A DNA stretch of 37,418 bases, taken from positions 1 to 37,418 of the forward strand of contig JAEXDA010000059.1 of assembly GCA_023401925.1 (NCBI GenBank), given 5' to 3'. Shown one piece after another: positions 1 to 7,369 of this stretch. The translations under genes were made by a program, and so were the position numbers. The DNA comes from Bacillota bacterium. Its GTDB lineage: Bacteria > Bacillota > UBA4882 > UBA8346. Each line of letters starts with the position of its first letter. Position 1 is the first letter of the stretch. Under the pieces are notes generated by a model. That model saw only the letters and a program-made list of their open reading frames with translations. It ran no database searches and was not told where the DNA came from.

Positions 1-27
1 AATCTTTTCTTTTTTACTCATTAACCT

Positions 28-102
28 TCGAACCCCGGGCCCACTGATTAAGAATCAGCGCGAATCCGAAGGATTCGACTCTACCAACTGAGCTAGTGGT
101 CC
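28..102 (-). pseudogene. Broken tRNA-Lys(CTT)-like gene with an inserted hairpin
   Basis: Read on the minus strand, the 5' acceptor strand GGACCAC, D-arm GCTC-AGTTGGTA-GAGT, and an anticodon arm with loop TTCTTAA (anticodon CTT, lysine) are all recognisable, followed by CCCGGGGTTCGAA of the T-arm. Two things are wrong. Between D-arm and anticodon arm sit 17 extra bases that form a hairpin (CGAATCC-TTC-GGATTCG). After TTCGAA the sequence runs into GGTTAATGAGT, so the T-stem has no 3' half and there is no 3' acceptor strand to pair with GGACCAC. It is therefore most likely a dead or recombined tRNA. A site where an integrating element disrupted the gene is possible but not shown. Confidence 0.6.
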
Positions 103-206
103 ATGAATAATTGGTGGTCAGTAATAATTATTGGCGATTTATGCATATATTCTGCACTTTCAAACCAAGAACTAATTAACTAATTCCCAATACCTATTTT
201 AAATAT

Positions 207-283
207 TGGTGGCGGTGACTGGGATCGAACCAGTGACACTGCGGGTATGAACCGCATGCTCGTACCAACTGAGCTACACCGCC
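207..283 (-). tRNA. tRNA-Met (elongator type, anticodon CAT)
   Basis: The minus strand gives a complete cloverleaf: acceptor GGCGGTG/CACCGCC, D-arm GCTC...GAGC, anticodon stem TGCGG/CCGCA around loop TTCATAC (anticodon CAT), T-arm ACTGG-TTCGATC-CCAGT, discriminator A and an encoded CCA. The first acceptor pair is G-C and the anticodon stem lacks the three G-C pairs of initiator tRNA, so it is an elongator methionine tRNA rather than fMet. An Ile2 tRNA with lysidine is the less likely alternative. Confidence 0.95.
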
Positions 284-312
284 AAAAAATTCACGTTCTT
301 AACGCATATGTT

Positions 313-341
313 ATTATAATATAAACCCGTCCGCAGATCAA
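313..341 (-). promoter_or_regulatory. Sigma-A type promoter for the tRNA genes
   Basis: On the minus strand TTGATC (336-341) and TATAAT (313-318) are separated by exactly 17 bases, 30 bases ahead of the tRNA-Met 5' end. The -10 is a perfect consensus and the -35 matches at four of six positions. It would also read into the broken tRNA-Lys. Confidence 0.7.
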
Positions 342-368
342 TAGCCTGTTTTTGGATTTATCATAAAT

Positions 369-1187
369 TTAAGTTTCATTCCCCAATATAATTTCTTCCA
401 CCGCACTGAGCAGGATCTCTTTCCGTACGCCGTCCCCAAATTGGACAATCAAAGATTCCTTGAGGGGATTGGTCTCCACAATCTTGCCTTCCTTTCCATC
501 CACTCTAACCCTACTGCCAATCAGCGGCAAGTCCGCTTTTGCCTCACGGTAGCAATTGGATTCGAACTTCAAGCAACACATCAGACGTGAACATATTCCG
601 GAAATCTTCACCGGATTGAGAGACAGGTTTTGCTCTTTAGCCATCTTAATCGAAACCGGTTCAAAATCCCCTAAAAAAGTACCGCAACACAGCGGCCTAC
701 CACAAGGTCCCAGGCCACCCAACATTTTAGCTTCATCGCGGACTCCGATTTGACGAAGTTCGATACGGGTCCGGAACACTGTCGCCAAGTCCTTGACCAG
801 TTCCCGAAAATCCACTCTGCCGTCGGCCGTAAAGTAGAAAATGATTTTACTGCGGTCAAAGGTATATTCCACCTCCACCAGTTTCATCTGCAACTGATGA
901 TGGGCTATCTTTTCCAGGCAGGTTGTGAAGGCCTTCTTTTCCTTTTCCATATTCTCGCGTAGTTGGACTTCATCTTCCGCCGTTGCGATCCGGATTACCT
1001 TTTTTAACGGCAAGGTTACCTTATCATCCGGCACCTCTTTGGGGCCGATCATCACCTGACCGAACTCAATACCTCTGGCTGTTTCCACTATCACATTTTG
1101 GCCGGCTTTAATCTCAAACTCACTGGGATCGAAATAATAAATTTTACCCGCTTGTTTAAAGCGGACTCCCACGACATTGTATGACAT
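369..1187 (-). CDS. ricT: RicT/YaaT, PSP1-domain iron-sulfur protein
   Basis: A 272-residue PSP1-family protein. In Bacillus, RicT (YaaT) works with RicA and RicF as a complex carrying [4Fe-4S] clusters that affects RNase Y activity and sporulation timing. The family's cysteine-rich signatures are present: GPCGRPLCC around residues 159-167 and GICSRLMCC around residues 195-203. Full length for the family. It is the last gene of the dnaX-holB cluster, 57 bases after holB, exactly its place in Bacillus. No convincing intrinsic terminator is seen after the stop; the tRNA promoter lies 30 bases beyond. The identity is secure; the function is taken from the family. Confidence 0.93.
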   Translation of the reverse strand: MSYNVVGVRFKQAGKIYYFDPSEFEIKAGQNVIVETARGIEFGQVMIGPKEVPDDKVTLPLKKVIRIATAEDEVQLRENMEKEKKAFTTCLEKIAHHQLQMKLVEVEYTFDRSKIIFYFTADGRVDFRELVKDLATVFRTRIELRQIGVRDEAKMLGGLGPCGRPLCCGTFLGDFEPVSIKMAKEQNLSLNPVKISGICSRLMCCLKFESNCYREAKADLPLIGSRVRVDGKEGKIVETNPLKESLIVQFGDGVRKEILLSAVEEIILGNET

Positions 1188-1244
1188 TCAACCAATTCCC
1201 TTCAAATTGACTCCAACAATTTAATGAAACCGATTTATCAAAAA

Positions 1245-2174
1245 TCAACCATCATTAGCATGCACTTTTAGGGCTATAAAAAATTCTTCCAGGACCAATC
1301 GCAAACTGACATTATTTTCAACCATCACAAGAGCCCGGGCTAATTTTTCGGAAAAGAACAACTGTCCGGCAATCATTTCAGAAGATCCTCCCGCCGATTT
1401 AGCCTTTTCAATCATATTTATTCTCAATTCAGCTTGCCATTCCTGTAATAAAGCTAAAATCTCGCGCCGCTCCTTTTTTTCGAGATCGCCTGCGAGTTTC
1501 AAAAGTTCCAGTAAATCCCGTCGCCAAATATCGGCCAGCTTCAGCTGAATCGCACCGGAAGAATCCTCTGCTCCACCAATTGCCACCCCCGGAATTCCCC
1601 CCGAAACCTCGGCCCGTTTCCTGGCTTCTCCTTCTGTAAAACCCTTTTCAGTCAGCCAATGGGTAATTTCTTCCGCCGGAACGGGAAATAGCTGAAAAAC
1701 CTGACAACGGGACCGGATCGTCGGCAAAATGTTATCGGCCCGGACCGCCGTGAAAAGGAAAACAACCCCGGAGGGTGGTTCTTCTAAAATTTTCAAAAAA
1801 CTATTGGCTGCCGCTTCGGTAAGCAGTTCAGCCCCGGGAAAGAAAAAAATCTTATGAGCACCGACTACCGACCGTAAATATGCACTATGCTGCATGTCCC
1901 GCAGTTGATCGATTTTAATCGAGTTCCCGCTGGGAAGGATAGTCTCAAAATCGGGATGATTCCCCATATCCAGCTGTTTGCAGGATCGGCAACCGCAAGA
2001 GTCCGTCCCCTGTTCCAAACAAAGTAATTGTTTCACAAAGGCTGAAACCAGGGTCTTCTTCCCCACACCCGCAGGGCCCACAAAAAGATAGGCATGTCCT
2101 GTTTTACCCTCTGCAAGCGCGCCGGAAAGTGCTTTGATAACTTCCTTATGACCAATTATATCAGAAAAAGCCAC
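1245..2174 (-). CDS. holB: DNA polymerase III subunit delta'
   Basis: A 309-residue AAA+ clamp-loader subunit that helps load the beta clamp. It has an N-terminal P-loop-like segment (VGPAGVGKKTLV, residues about 32-43), a zinc-binding cysteine group (CLEQGTDSCGCRSC) and the SRC motif (TIRSRCQVF) of clamp-loader proteins. It resembles the N-terminal half of the dnaX product in the same window, as expected of paralogues. It sits 30 bases after yaaR in a co-directional run with tmk and ricT, the standard Bacillota order. The first ATG, encoding MAFSDIIGHKE, is a normal family start. Confidence 0.93.
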   Translation of the reverse strand: MAFSDIIGHKEVIKALSGALAEGKTGHAYLFVGPAGVGKKTLVSAFVKQLLCLEQGTDSCGCRSCKQLDMGNHPDFETILPSGNSIKIDQLRDMQHSAYLRSVVGAHKIFFFPGAELLTEAAANSFLKILEEPPSGVVFLFTAVRADNILPTIRSRCQVFQLFPVPAEEITHWLTEKGFTEGEARKRAEVSGGIPGVAIGGAEDSSGAIQLKLADIWRRDLLELLKLAGDLEKKERREILALLQEWQAELRINMIEKAKSAGGSSEMIAGQLFFSEKLARALVMVENNVSLRLVLEEFFIALKVHANDG

Positions 2175-2204
2175 ACTTTTCTCCTTTAAATTCTGAGCCG
2201 GAGT

Positions 2205-2648
2205 TTAGAGATAAAGATCCACCAGCATACCTCGAATCTCGGTTAATTTGGCAACGATGTCGATTTGCTTTTTTTCCTGACTCATCACGGCGTCAAGCAA
2301 TTCCTCGACCGAGCGGTTGATTTGCCGCACCAGCACGAAGTTCTTTCGATTGCCTTCCCGGTCCCAATGAGCTTCTTCATGAATATCATAAGACTCGCCG
2401 GAAGCCTCCTTGACAAACTCACCGATTAAGGCGCGGTATTTCTTGACATCTGCCGGAGCCGGACCGTTTTTCAGCCGTTCTCCCAAAGCATCGAGCTGTT
2501 GCATAATATTATCGCAAGCCTCATTGCGGCGCTTGATATCGGCATTCCGAAAGGTATCGTTGAACGAAGCCTGGTGCGCACCGGCAGCGGACGATCGGCT
2601 CAATAATTTGGGATTAACTTGACTTGATTCCGTTCCTTTAACTTTCAT
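2205..2648 (-). CDS. yaaR: YaaR-family protein (DUF327)
   Basis: A 147-residue, largely helical, charged protein of the DUF327 (YaaR) family, whose biochemical role is not established. It contains a DRE-NRKNFVLVRQINRS type segment near the centre and ends ..RGMLVDLYL. It lies four bases after the DarA-like gene and 30 bases before holB, which is the position of yaaR in Bacillus; the assignment rests on this context as well as on the sequence. No signal peptide or membrane segment is seen. Confidence 0.85.
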   Translation of the reverse strand: MKVKGTESSQVNPKLLSRSSAAGAHQASFNDTFRNADIKRRNEACDNIMQQLDALGERLKNGPAPADVKKYRALIGEFVKEASGESYDIHEEAHWDREGNRKNFVLVRQINRSVEELLDAVMSQEKKQIDIVAKLTEIRGMLVDLYL

Positions 2649-2652
2649 GGCA

Positions 2653-2982
2653 TCAAATTTTAATAAACTCCTCTACATTTACCACGAATATGGTAGCTCC
2701 GCCAACTTGTACTTCCACCGGATTGGGTATGTAATTATTCATGGTGCGCCCAACGGAAGCCAACGGTGTTAACAATTGCTTCCGGGAGTGGCAAGTATCT
2801 TTAATCAATCCGGTAAGTTCCGCTACGTGATCTTCTTCCACACCGATCAACAGGGTGGTATTGCCCTGCCGTAAAAAACCCCCGGTACTTGCCAGTTTGG
2901 TAGCTGAGTAACCATGATCGGTTAAAATCCCCAATAACTTGTTGACATCTTGATCCTGCACCATCGTTATGACCAGTCTCAT
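2653..2982 (-). CDS. darA: PII-like cyclic-di-AMP receptor DarA/PstA (YaaQ)
   Basis: A 109-residue PII-like protein. The family (DarA, also PstA or YaaQ) forms trimers that bind cyclic di-AMP. The N-terminal strand (MRLVITMVQDQD), the TGGFLRQGNTTLLIGV loop-and-strand segment (residues about 34-49) and the C-terminal GGATIFVVNVEEF strand are typical. It is full length and sits between tmk and yaaR as in Bacillus. Its cellular target remains unknown in most bacteria. Confidence 0.92.
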   Translation of the reverse strand: MRLVITMVQDQDVNKLLGILTDHGYSATKLASTGGFLRQGNTTLLIGVEEDHVAELTGLIKDTCHSRKQLLTPLASVGRTMNNYIPNPVEVQVGGATIFVVNVEEFIKI

Positions 2983-3000
2983 GAATAATCACTGCCTTTC

Positions 3001-3651
3001 TTAACTTTTTACTCCCGGCAACCGGTCCATTAAAGTTTGAATCAATTCCGAATGAATCTCTTTAACCCCCTTGCACGCTGCATCAACCACGACGATCCGC
3101 GGATTAAGACGGGCTAGTTTCAGATAACCCTGACGAACTTTTTCCTGAAAAGCAAATCCGCGGGATTCGATCCGATCACCCTGGGTTCTATTGGCTTCAA
3201 GACGGTTATTTAACCGGCTGATGCTCCGTTCTGTATTGACATCGAGCAGAAACGTCAAATCCGGTTCCAGACCCGCAGCTGCAATTTGGTTAATCTCCCG
3301 GATCAATTTCAAATCCCATCCCAGGGCCCATCCCTGGTATGCCAAACTGGAATCAACAAAACGCTCACTGATAACGATCTTTCCTTCGGCTAATGCCGGT
3401 TTGATCAGTTGGCTGACATGCTGGGCCCGGGAAGCGGCATATAATAAAATCTCGGCCAGCGGAGTTAACGGCTCAGAGCTAGGAGTCAAAATCACCCGCC
3501 GGATCTCTTCCGCCAGCGGCGTTCCTCCCGGTTCCCTGGTCAAAAGTATGGGACACCCATGATTTTTTAAATACTCGGCCAGTAAATGGGCTTGAGTGCT
3601 CTTTCCACAGCCGTCGGCGCCTTCCAGAGTTATAAAATATCCGTTATTCAT
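3001..3651 (-). CDS. tmk: Thymidylate kinase
   Basis: dTMP kinase (about 216 residues), which makes dTDP for DNA synthesis. It has the P-loop GADGCGKST, the SERFVDSSLAYQG substrate-binding segment and a LID-like region rich in arginine (NRLEANRTQGDRIE). I choose the second ATG (MNNGYFITLEG) because GGTGAGG lies just upstream of it; the frame is open five codons further, but that start would overlap the decarboxylase stop. The gene is seven bases downstream of the decarboxylase gene and probably translationally linked to it. Confidence 0.94.
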   Translation of the reverse strand: MNNGYFITLEGADGCGKSTQAHLLAEYLKNHGCPILLTREPGGTPLAEEIRRVILTPSSEPLTPLAEILLYAASRAQHVSQLIKPALAEGKIVISERFVDSSLAYQGWALGWDLKLIREINQIAAAGLEPDLTFLLDVNTERSISRLNNRLEANRTQGDRIESRGFAFQEKVRQGYLKLARLNPRIVVVDAACKGVKEIHSELIQTLMDRLPGVKS

Positions 3652-3658
3652 GAAATCC

Positions 3659-5113
3659 TCACCCACAATTTGCTATCCGGATTTTCCCCTTTGGCGAGAC
3701 CCCCCGCACCATTCCGCCATGATGAAGGACACGTTTTATAAGGACGATTTCCTCATCACGAATTAATTCACCAGGAGCGATTAACGGGATCCCGGGTGGA
3801 TAAGGAGCGATCAAATCCGCTGAAACCCGACCCGCTGCTTCTGATAAGTCGATGAAACTTCCCGCCCCCAATGCCGCCTCCCGCGGATGCATTTTCAGAG
3901 GGGGAATACTTCTTGGCAATATTGTACGAACTTGCTCATTACCAAAACGCCTACAAATCGCCTCCAGTGCTTTTTGAAGTTCCTGAAGAACCTTTGGATC
4001 CTGCCATGGCGCCATGAATAACGTTACTTGATTGCAATCCGCGTATTCTGCCTGTATTTTAAATTCCGTTCCTAGAATCCGTTCAACCTGATAACCGCTA
4101 AACCCAAGCTTTTTAAAAGAAAGGCACAACTTCCAAGGATCAACCTTTTCGACAGGATCCGGCAACCGGTCGTCATCTAATACCTCCAGAGCTCCAAGCC
4201 TCGCAATTTCTTTTTTATAAGTAAGCATAGCCGGAGTTCCTGCCTCAAAAACGGTCTTGCCGGTTGTCGCTAAAAATTTACGGTTGCAATCCAGAGAAGC
4301 TAATAATATATATGACGGACTGGTAGTCGTTATTAATTCCAAACTCCGCCGAATACAGTCCCCATCAATCCGTAGGTTTCTCAAATGCAGCATACCGGTT
4401 TGGGTCATAGAGCCTAACATCTTATGAGTGCCTTGAACCCAGGCATCCGCGAAAGGATAAGCATCAAAACCCTTTAGCCCCGACCAACCAAAATATCCGC
4501 CATGCGCTTCATCAATAATCAGTAAACGCTCTCCGATAATCCCTCTTAACCCCGACAGAGGTCTCAAAACCCCTTGGTAAGTCGGGTTGGTAAGGATAAT
4601 GCCTTTACAGCCCGGATATAAACTTAGGCTCTGCGACAGAGCTGATTCCCTTACACTATCCGGTATTCCCCACTCCTCCAAAAAAGGAGTCTCCAGGTAA
4701 ATCGGAACCAAATCCGCCAAAATCATGGCATGAATTACTGAAATGTGACAATTGCGGCCTACCAATACTTGATCCCCGGGATGAAAGGCTCCCAGCAGCA
4801 GCGCTAAAATTCCCTGAGAAGCCCCTTGTACCAAAAAAAAACTTTGATCGGCCTCATAAAACTCAGCTGCCAAAGCTTCGGCTCTGGACAGCGAGGCCTG
4901 CCAGTCCAAACCCTGGATTTCAGTCAAATCGAGCCGGGCTAATCCCTTCGAACCCAGCCAGTCTTGCTCCCAATTCAATCCCGCTTTATGTCCCGGAGTA
5001 TGAAAAGCCACCAATGGATCCCCGGCATACCGCCGTATCTCTTCAAAAAAAGGGGCTGTGCTTTGTGATGCGCGCGTGCGCGAAAGCTTATCCATTGACA
5101 GTACATTCGACAA
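3659..5113 (-). CDS. yaaO: PLP-dependent Orn/Lys/Arg decarboxylase family protein (YaaO-like)
   Basis: A 484-residue fold-type I PLP enzyme of the Orn/Lys/Arg decarboxylase major domain. FHTPGHKAG is near residue 38, LVQGASQGILA marks the cofactor phosphate region, DEAHGGYFGW holds the PLP-ring aspartate, and GTHKMLG carries the Schiff-base lysine. It lies directly before tmk, as yaaO does in Bacillus. The substrate is not known; arginine decarboxylation to agmatine is known for a relative (SpeA) but cannot be read from sequence. The start is ambiguous: a TTG at 5113 or an ATG six codons in, with GAGGAAAG upstream of the TTG. Confidence 0.88.
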   Translation of the reverse strand: MSNVLSMDKLSRTRASQSTAPFFEEIRRYAGDPLVAFHTPGHKAGLNWEQDWLGSKGLARLDLTEIQGLDWQASLSRAEALAAEFYEADQSFFLVQGASQGILALLLGAFHPGDQVLVGRNCHISVIHAMILADLVPIYLETPFLEEWGIPDSVRESALSQSLSLYPGCKGIILTNPTYQGVLRPLSGLRGIIGERLLIIDEAHGGYFGWSGLKGFDAYPFADAWVQGTHKMLGSMTQTGMLHLRNLRIDGDCIRRSLELITTTSPSYILLASLDCNRKFLATTGKTVFEAGTPAMLTYKKEIARLGALEVLDDDRLPDPVEKVDPWKLCLSFKKLGFSGYQVERILGTEFKIQAEYADCNQVTLFMAPWQDPKVLQELQKALEAICRRFGNEQVRTILPRSIPPLKMHPREAALGAGSFIDLSEAAGRVSADLIAPYPPGIPLIAPGELIRDEEIVLIKRVLHHGGMVRGVSPKGKIRIANCG

Positions 5114-5280
5114 ATTGAAGAAACTTTCCTCTTTTTTCGGTGCTCCCTCCAGCGATCCAGGAAAAGATTAAAAAATCAGCCACGGAGACGCAGCGGCTAA
5201 TAAAACAGTAATCTTATCATCCGCAATTTTCCCCATGACCTCTGTGCTTCTGCGATGAAAAAAGTCCATAAAAAAAAGGC
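5114..5280. repeat. Intergenic copy of a CGGAGACGCAG / CTCTGTGCTTCTGCG palindromic repeat
   Basis: No gene is seen here. At about 5174-5255 the plus strand reads CACGGAGACGCAGCGG, then an AT-rich centre of about 50 bases, then CCTCTGTGCTTCTGCG: imperfect inverted arms. The same kind of sequence (GCTGAGGCGCAGGGACGCGG ... CTCTGCGCC / TTTGCGCGAG) lies near 29.7-29.9 kb, so it is a dispersed repeat of this genome. Confidence 0.5.
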
Positions 5281-5484
5281 TTACGCCTCATGATCCATCC
5301 CTTTTACCGTAATACCCGTTTTCTCCCAAAAACGCCTCCAATTGTCGATCCAATCCTGATATTCCAATTGATCGGCTTTCGCCCGCAACAAGGCCGCTTC
5401 ACAGGAAGGGCACAGATATTGCCCTAAAATAGACATTCCTCCCGGGACCGACATACCGCAGCTAAAACATTCAGGGGTAGTCAT
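5281..5484 (-). CDS. csfB: Anti-sigma-G factor Gin (CsfB)-like zinc-ribbon protein
   Basis: A 67-residue protein with two CxxC pairs: CFSCGM near residue 6 and CPSC near residue 27, followed by an acidic/aromatic helix (LEYQDWIDNWRRFWEK). This matches Gin (CsfB), the small zinc protein that holds sigma-G inactive early in forespore development. The frame is open 40 codons further upstream, but GGAGGT immediately before the ATG at 5484 fixes the start. It lies next to bofA, as is common in sporulating Bacillota. A forespore sigma factor promoter is expected, but I could not identify one with confidence. Confidence 0.82.
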   Translation of the reverse strand: MTTPECFSCGMSVPGGMSILGQYLCPSCEAALLRAKADQLEYQDWIDNWRRFWEKTGITVKGMDHEA

Positions 5485-5635
5485 CGCCTTACCTCCGCTC
5501 GTTTGTGGGAACATATATAGAGAGTTTGCCTGAAAATCCTTGCAACCCGCTCTATGATTCACACGATTTCGAATGGTATCTGATCCCGGAATCAAAAAAT
5601 TCAAGCAACGTGTTAATATATCTCTATGCCCACCC

Positions 5636-5659
5636 AGCAGGATTCGTGTATGTCCTGCT
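5636..5659. other. Hairpin between bofA and csfB
   Basis: AGCAGGA and TCCTGCT form a perfect 7-bp stem with a 10-base loop, in the 184-base gap between bofA and csfB. On the minus strand it is not followed by a T-run, so it is not a clear terminator for bofA. Read on the plus strand it is followed by CTAGGGTTTTTAG, but no plus-strand gene ends here. Role unknown. Confidence 0.4.
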
Positions 5660-5668
5660 CTAGGGTTT

Positions 5669-5941
5669 TTAGATTTTAATCCAGTATTTCATAACCACCA
5701 GAGAAATTAAACCGGGAATTCCAAGTAACCCGGTAAATAAAGAATTAAATGGGTTAATGGGTAGCTCCATTTTCCAATAAAGGGCAATCCAGTTAAACAC
5801 ATAAATTCCCAGAGCGCCGAGAGCGCCTCGAAAGAACAGCTGAAACACCGCAGTAAGAGGACGCCAAAAAGCACGGCCCACAATATACAAAAGCCCAATA
5901 GCCAAAAAATAGGTCAAAATCATGCCGGTCGACATTTCCAT
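5669..5941 (-). CDS. bofA: Pro-sigma-K processing inhibitor BofA
   Basis: A 90-residue, very hydrophobic protein with about three membrane segments (residues about 8-25, 30-52 and 66-86) and the family's conserved C-terminal region (INPFNSLFTGLLGIPGLISLVVMKY). BofA inhibits the intramembrane protease SpoIVFB in the forespore outer membrane and so times sigma-K activation. It lies between yaaL and csfB in the dnaX cluster, as in Bacillus. It supports an endospore-forming host with the sigma-K checkpoint. Confidence 0.9.
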   Translation of the reverse strand: MEMSTGMILTYFLAIGLLYIVGRAFWRPLTAVFQLFFRGALGALGIYVFNWIALYWKMELPINPFNSLFTGLLGIPGLISLVVMKYWIKI

Positions 5942-5994
5942 ACCCCTTCCTTCCCAAACTGGTTATTAATAAATTTATGGAAAGGAGAAGGCTT

Positions 5995-6336
5995 TTAGAC
6001 CAGGGCTTTGCGATAGGCCCGATCATGGATACGTCCACTGAGACCGTATTCAAAGTCTTCTATGCTGAGTCCTGTTTCCCGGGCCCGTTTAAGCAAGTAT
6101 ATATATTTTTTTTCAGAGGCTCCCATGTTAAAAATAGCGAAATCAATCAAATCCGGATCTGTGACGTTGTCAAAATAAAGCCGGGCACGTTTCCAGTCCC
6201 ACCATGCTTGTTCCAACTCTTCCACCAAATCCGGCAAACTTTCACTGGGTTCTCCCAATTGGAATAATCCAAAGAAACGCGCTAAAATGGATTTGCCATG
6301 ACTCTTTCTATGCAAAATGACAACAATCTCCTTCAT
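5995..6336 (-). CDS. yaaL: DUF2508 protein (YaaL family)
   Basis: A 113-residue protein of the YaaL/DUF2508 family of unknown function, recognised by the segment LEQAWWDWKRARLYFDNVTD followed by DLIDFAIFNMGASEKKYIYLLKRARE. In Bacillota it almost always lies between recR and bofA, as here. The first 28 or so residues are basic and variable. No membrane segment is seen. Confidence 0.85.
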   Translation of the reverse strand: MKEIVVILHRKSHGKSILARFFGLFQLGEPSESLPDLVEELEQAWWDWKRARLYFDNVTDPDLIDFAIFNMGASEKKYIYLLKRARETGLSIEDFEYGLSGRIHDRAYRKALV

Positions 6337-6443
6337 CCCAGAATAAACTCCTGTATAAGGAAGTATGATCCGGGGAAGGAAATTTTATGCATTCAGTTTC
6401 TATCAAACGAAACCGTGAAAAAAAGAGGAGCGTTTTCCGAATG

Positions 6444-7040
6444 CTAAAGATCGGTACGCCCCTCCAAGGCCTTGCCTAATGTGATTTCATCGATATATTC
6501 CAAGTCGCCGCCAACCGGCAATCCTCTGGCTAAACGGGTTACCCTATAACCCAAAGGGTGCAGGATTTTCCCCAGATAAAGGGCAGTAGTCTCCCCTTCA
6601 ACATTGGGATCCGTCGCTACAATGACCTCCTTAAACTGGCCGGAAGTCATCCGTTGCAATAACTCTTTAATCCGCAGATCATCCGGGCCGATTCCTTCCA
6701 AAGGAGAAATGGCGCCGCCCAAAACGTGATATTGTCCTTTAAATATGCGGGTTCTTTCCATGGCAATAATATCCTTGGGTTCTTCGACCACACAAAGCAA
6801 GGATTGATCCCGGGCCGGGTCACTACACAATTGACATGGAGAGACTTCCGTTAAATGTCCGCAAATACTGCAAAATCCAATCTTGTGTCGCGCTTCAAGC
6901 AATGCTTCAGCCAACTTCCCCACTTCAGGTTCGGAGACTCCGAGAATATGGAAAGCCAGTCTCTGGGCTGTCTTCGGCCCAATTCCCGGCAGCTTGGAAA
7001 ATTCATGAATCAACTTGCTCATGGCTTGGGGGTACAGCAT
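6444..7040 (-). CDS. recR: Recombination mediator protein RecR
   Basis: A 198-residue RecR, which acts with RecO (and RecF) to load RecA at gaps. It has the N-terminal helix-hairpin-helix (LSKLPGIGPKTAQRLAFH in family terms), the C4 zinc finger (CSICGHLTEVSPCQLC, residues about 57-72) and a Toprim domain starting LLCVVEEPKDI and containing DPNVEGETTA. Full family length. It starts four bases after the YbaB-family gene, so the two are cotranscribed. Confidence 0.96.
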   Translation of the reverse strand: MLYPQAMSKLIHEFSKLPGIGPKTAQRLAFHILGVSEPEVGKLAEALLEARHKIGFCSICGHLTEVSPCQLCSDPARDQSLLCVVEEPKDIIAMERTRIFKGQYHVLGGAISPLEGIGPDDLRIKELLQRMTSGQFKEVIVATDPNVEGETTALYLGKILHPLGYRVTRLARGLPVGGDLEYIDEITLGKALEGRTDL

Positions 7041-7044
7041 GAGA

Positions 7045-7368
7045 CTAAAACATTCCGGGCAATCCGGGAATCTTAAGATTGCCGGTTACTTTCGCCATTT
7101 CACTGGCGGCCATCTCTTGAGCCTTGTTAATGCCCTCATTGGCAGCGGCGATTAACAAATCCTGCAGCATTTCCTGATCATCGCTTTTCAAGACTTCCGG
7201 ATCGATTTCAATCTTTTTAAACTCAAGTTTCCCACTGACTTCAACCTTAACAGCTCCTCCTCCGGCAGAGGCGGTAACCACTTTCTCCCCAAGTTCATCT
7301 TGAACTTTGGCCATATCGGCCTGCATTTTCTGAAACTGCTTCATTGCTTGTTGCATATTCGGCATCAT
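7045..7368 (-). CDS. yaaK: YbaB/EbfC nucleoid-associated protein
   Basis: A 107-residue YbaB/EbfC-family DNA-binding protein with the family pattern MQQAMKQFQKMQADMAKVQDEL and the C-terminal NLKIPGLPGMF. These small dimers bind DNA and are nearly always found next to dnaX and recR. The open frame extends into dnaX, but GGAGGAAAAGTGAA before the ATG at 7368 (codons 41-42 of the open frame, two ATGs in a row) marks the true start, directly after the dnaX stop. Confidence 0.92.
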   Translation of the reverse strand: MMPNMQQAMKQFQKMQADMAKVQDELGEKVVTASAGGGAVKVEVSGKLEFKKIEIDPEVLKSDDQEMLQDLLIAAANEGINKAQEMAASEMAKVTGNLKIPGLPGMF

Positions 7369-7369
7369 T

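Noticed and set aside
5636..5659. Terminator for bofA
   Set aside because: The hairpin is not followed by a T-run on the strand of bofA.
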